From an uncultured Clostridium sp. (GTDB taxonomy: Bacteria; Bacillota; Clostridia; Lachnospirales; Lachnospiraceae): DNA of 6,209 bases. Position numbers and translations under genes: made by a program. Location: assembly GCA_900552885.1 (NCBI GenBank), contig USBM01000131.1, positions 1 to 6,209 on the forward strand, in the 5' to 3' direction. Below are positions 6,004-6,209 of this stretch, piece after piece; the first letter of the stretch is position 1; every line of letters starts with the position of its first letter. Below the pieces are notes generated by a model. The model did no database searches and was not told the DNA's origin. It saw only the letters and a program-made list of their open reading frames with translations.

Positions 6004-6209
6004 TATCCTTCAATGGCAATGTAGTTCTTACCTTCGACTGCCTTATCGGCTTTCTTAGGAACCTTCAACTGTAAGATACCGTTCTCGAACTTCGCAGAAA
6101 TCTCATCCTGTGTGACATCCTCGCCAACATAGAAGCTTCTGCTCATGCTGCCTGCATAACGTTCCTTACGAATGTACTTACCGGTCTTCTTATCTTTCTC
6201 GTCTTTATC
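6003..6209 (-). CDS. Hsp20/alpha-crystallin small heat-shock protein, C-terminal part
   Basis: The last 68 residues of a small heat-shock protein run off the right edge of the window; the start is outside. Small heat-shock proteins are ATP-independent holdases that bind unfolding proteins in the cytoplasm. Visible landmarks are TGKYIRKERYAGSMSRSFYV near the start of the fragment, the alpha-crystallin end signature FENGILQLKVPKK, and a C-terminal YIAIEG, which holds the IxI motif that docks into neighbouring subunits during oligomer assembly. The frame ends in TAA. It is followed by the 25-residue micro-ORF and then a strong terminator, so the two share a transcript. The promoter lies outside the window, so heat-shock control (CIRCE or CtsR sites) cannot be judged. 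The gene may be named hsp18 or hsp20 in relatives; I leave the symbol blank. Confidence 0.94.
   Translation of the reverse strand, partial: DKDEKDKKTGKYIRKERYAGSMSRSFYVGEDVTQDEISAKFENGILQLKVPKKADKAVEGKNYIAIEG

Noticed and set aside
5815..6024. Plus-strand open frame opposite the terminator, micro-ORF and hsp20 end
   Set aside because: It runs through the terminator stem and antisense to the micro-ORF and hsp20, has no good ribosome binding site, and its hydrophobic look comes from the lysine-rich opposite strand.

Overview
The window looks like chromosomal DNA of a low-to-mid GC Gram-positive anaerobe of the class Clostridia, most likely a Lachnospiraceae-type gut bacterium. This rests on purine-rich Shine-Dalgarno sites (GAGGAG, AGGAGAG), a textbook sigma-A promoter, and the style of the AraC-type regulator and the Hsp20 tail. 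The species call is inference. I saw no mobile element, CRISPR array, tRNA or rRNA, and no gene-free stretch longer than about 160 bases.

Layout, left to right. An AraC/XylS-family regulator with an N-terminal cupin (1-924, plus strand) starts at the window edge. It converges on, and overlaps by 11 bases, a small uncharacterised 113-residue protein (914-1255, minus). All other genes are also on the minus strand, so they are transcribed from right to left. Upstream of the small gene is a cation diffusion facilitator-type membrane transporter; its best start is a GTG at 2278 behind a strong ribosome binding site. Next come three genes that form a compact operon-like cassette, in transcription order: an Hsp70/DnaK-like protein without a lid (4462-5727), a TPR-like helical protein (3550-4383), and a two-pass membrane protein with long charged helical arms (2360-3538). 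A strong sigma-A promoter (TTGACT, 17-base spacer, TATAAT) sits in front of the cassette. Directly upstream is the strong intrinsic terminator of the preceding unit, which holds the C-terminal end of an Hsp20 small heat-shock protein (6003-6209, cut by the window edge) and a 25-residue lysine-rich micro-ORF (5890-5967).

The most interesting content is the three-gene cassette. The first protein keeps the overall Hsp70 order of nucleotide-binding domain followed by a beta substrate-binding-like domain, but it is short, has lost the canonical phosphate-2 signature and lacks the alpha-helical lid. It is paired with a TPR protein (TPR domains are common Hsp70 partners in other systems) and a membrane hairpin protein that could anchor the assembly. 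I infer a membrane-associated, chaperone-like or scaffold complex of unknown client. The placement after an Hsp20 unit fits a proteostasis theme but does not prove it.
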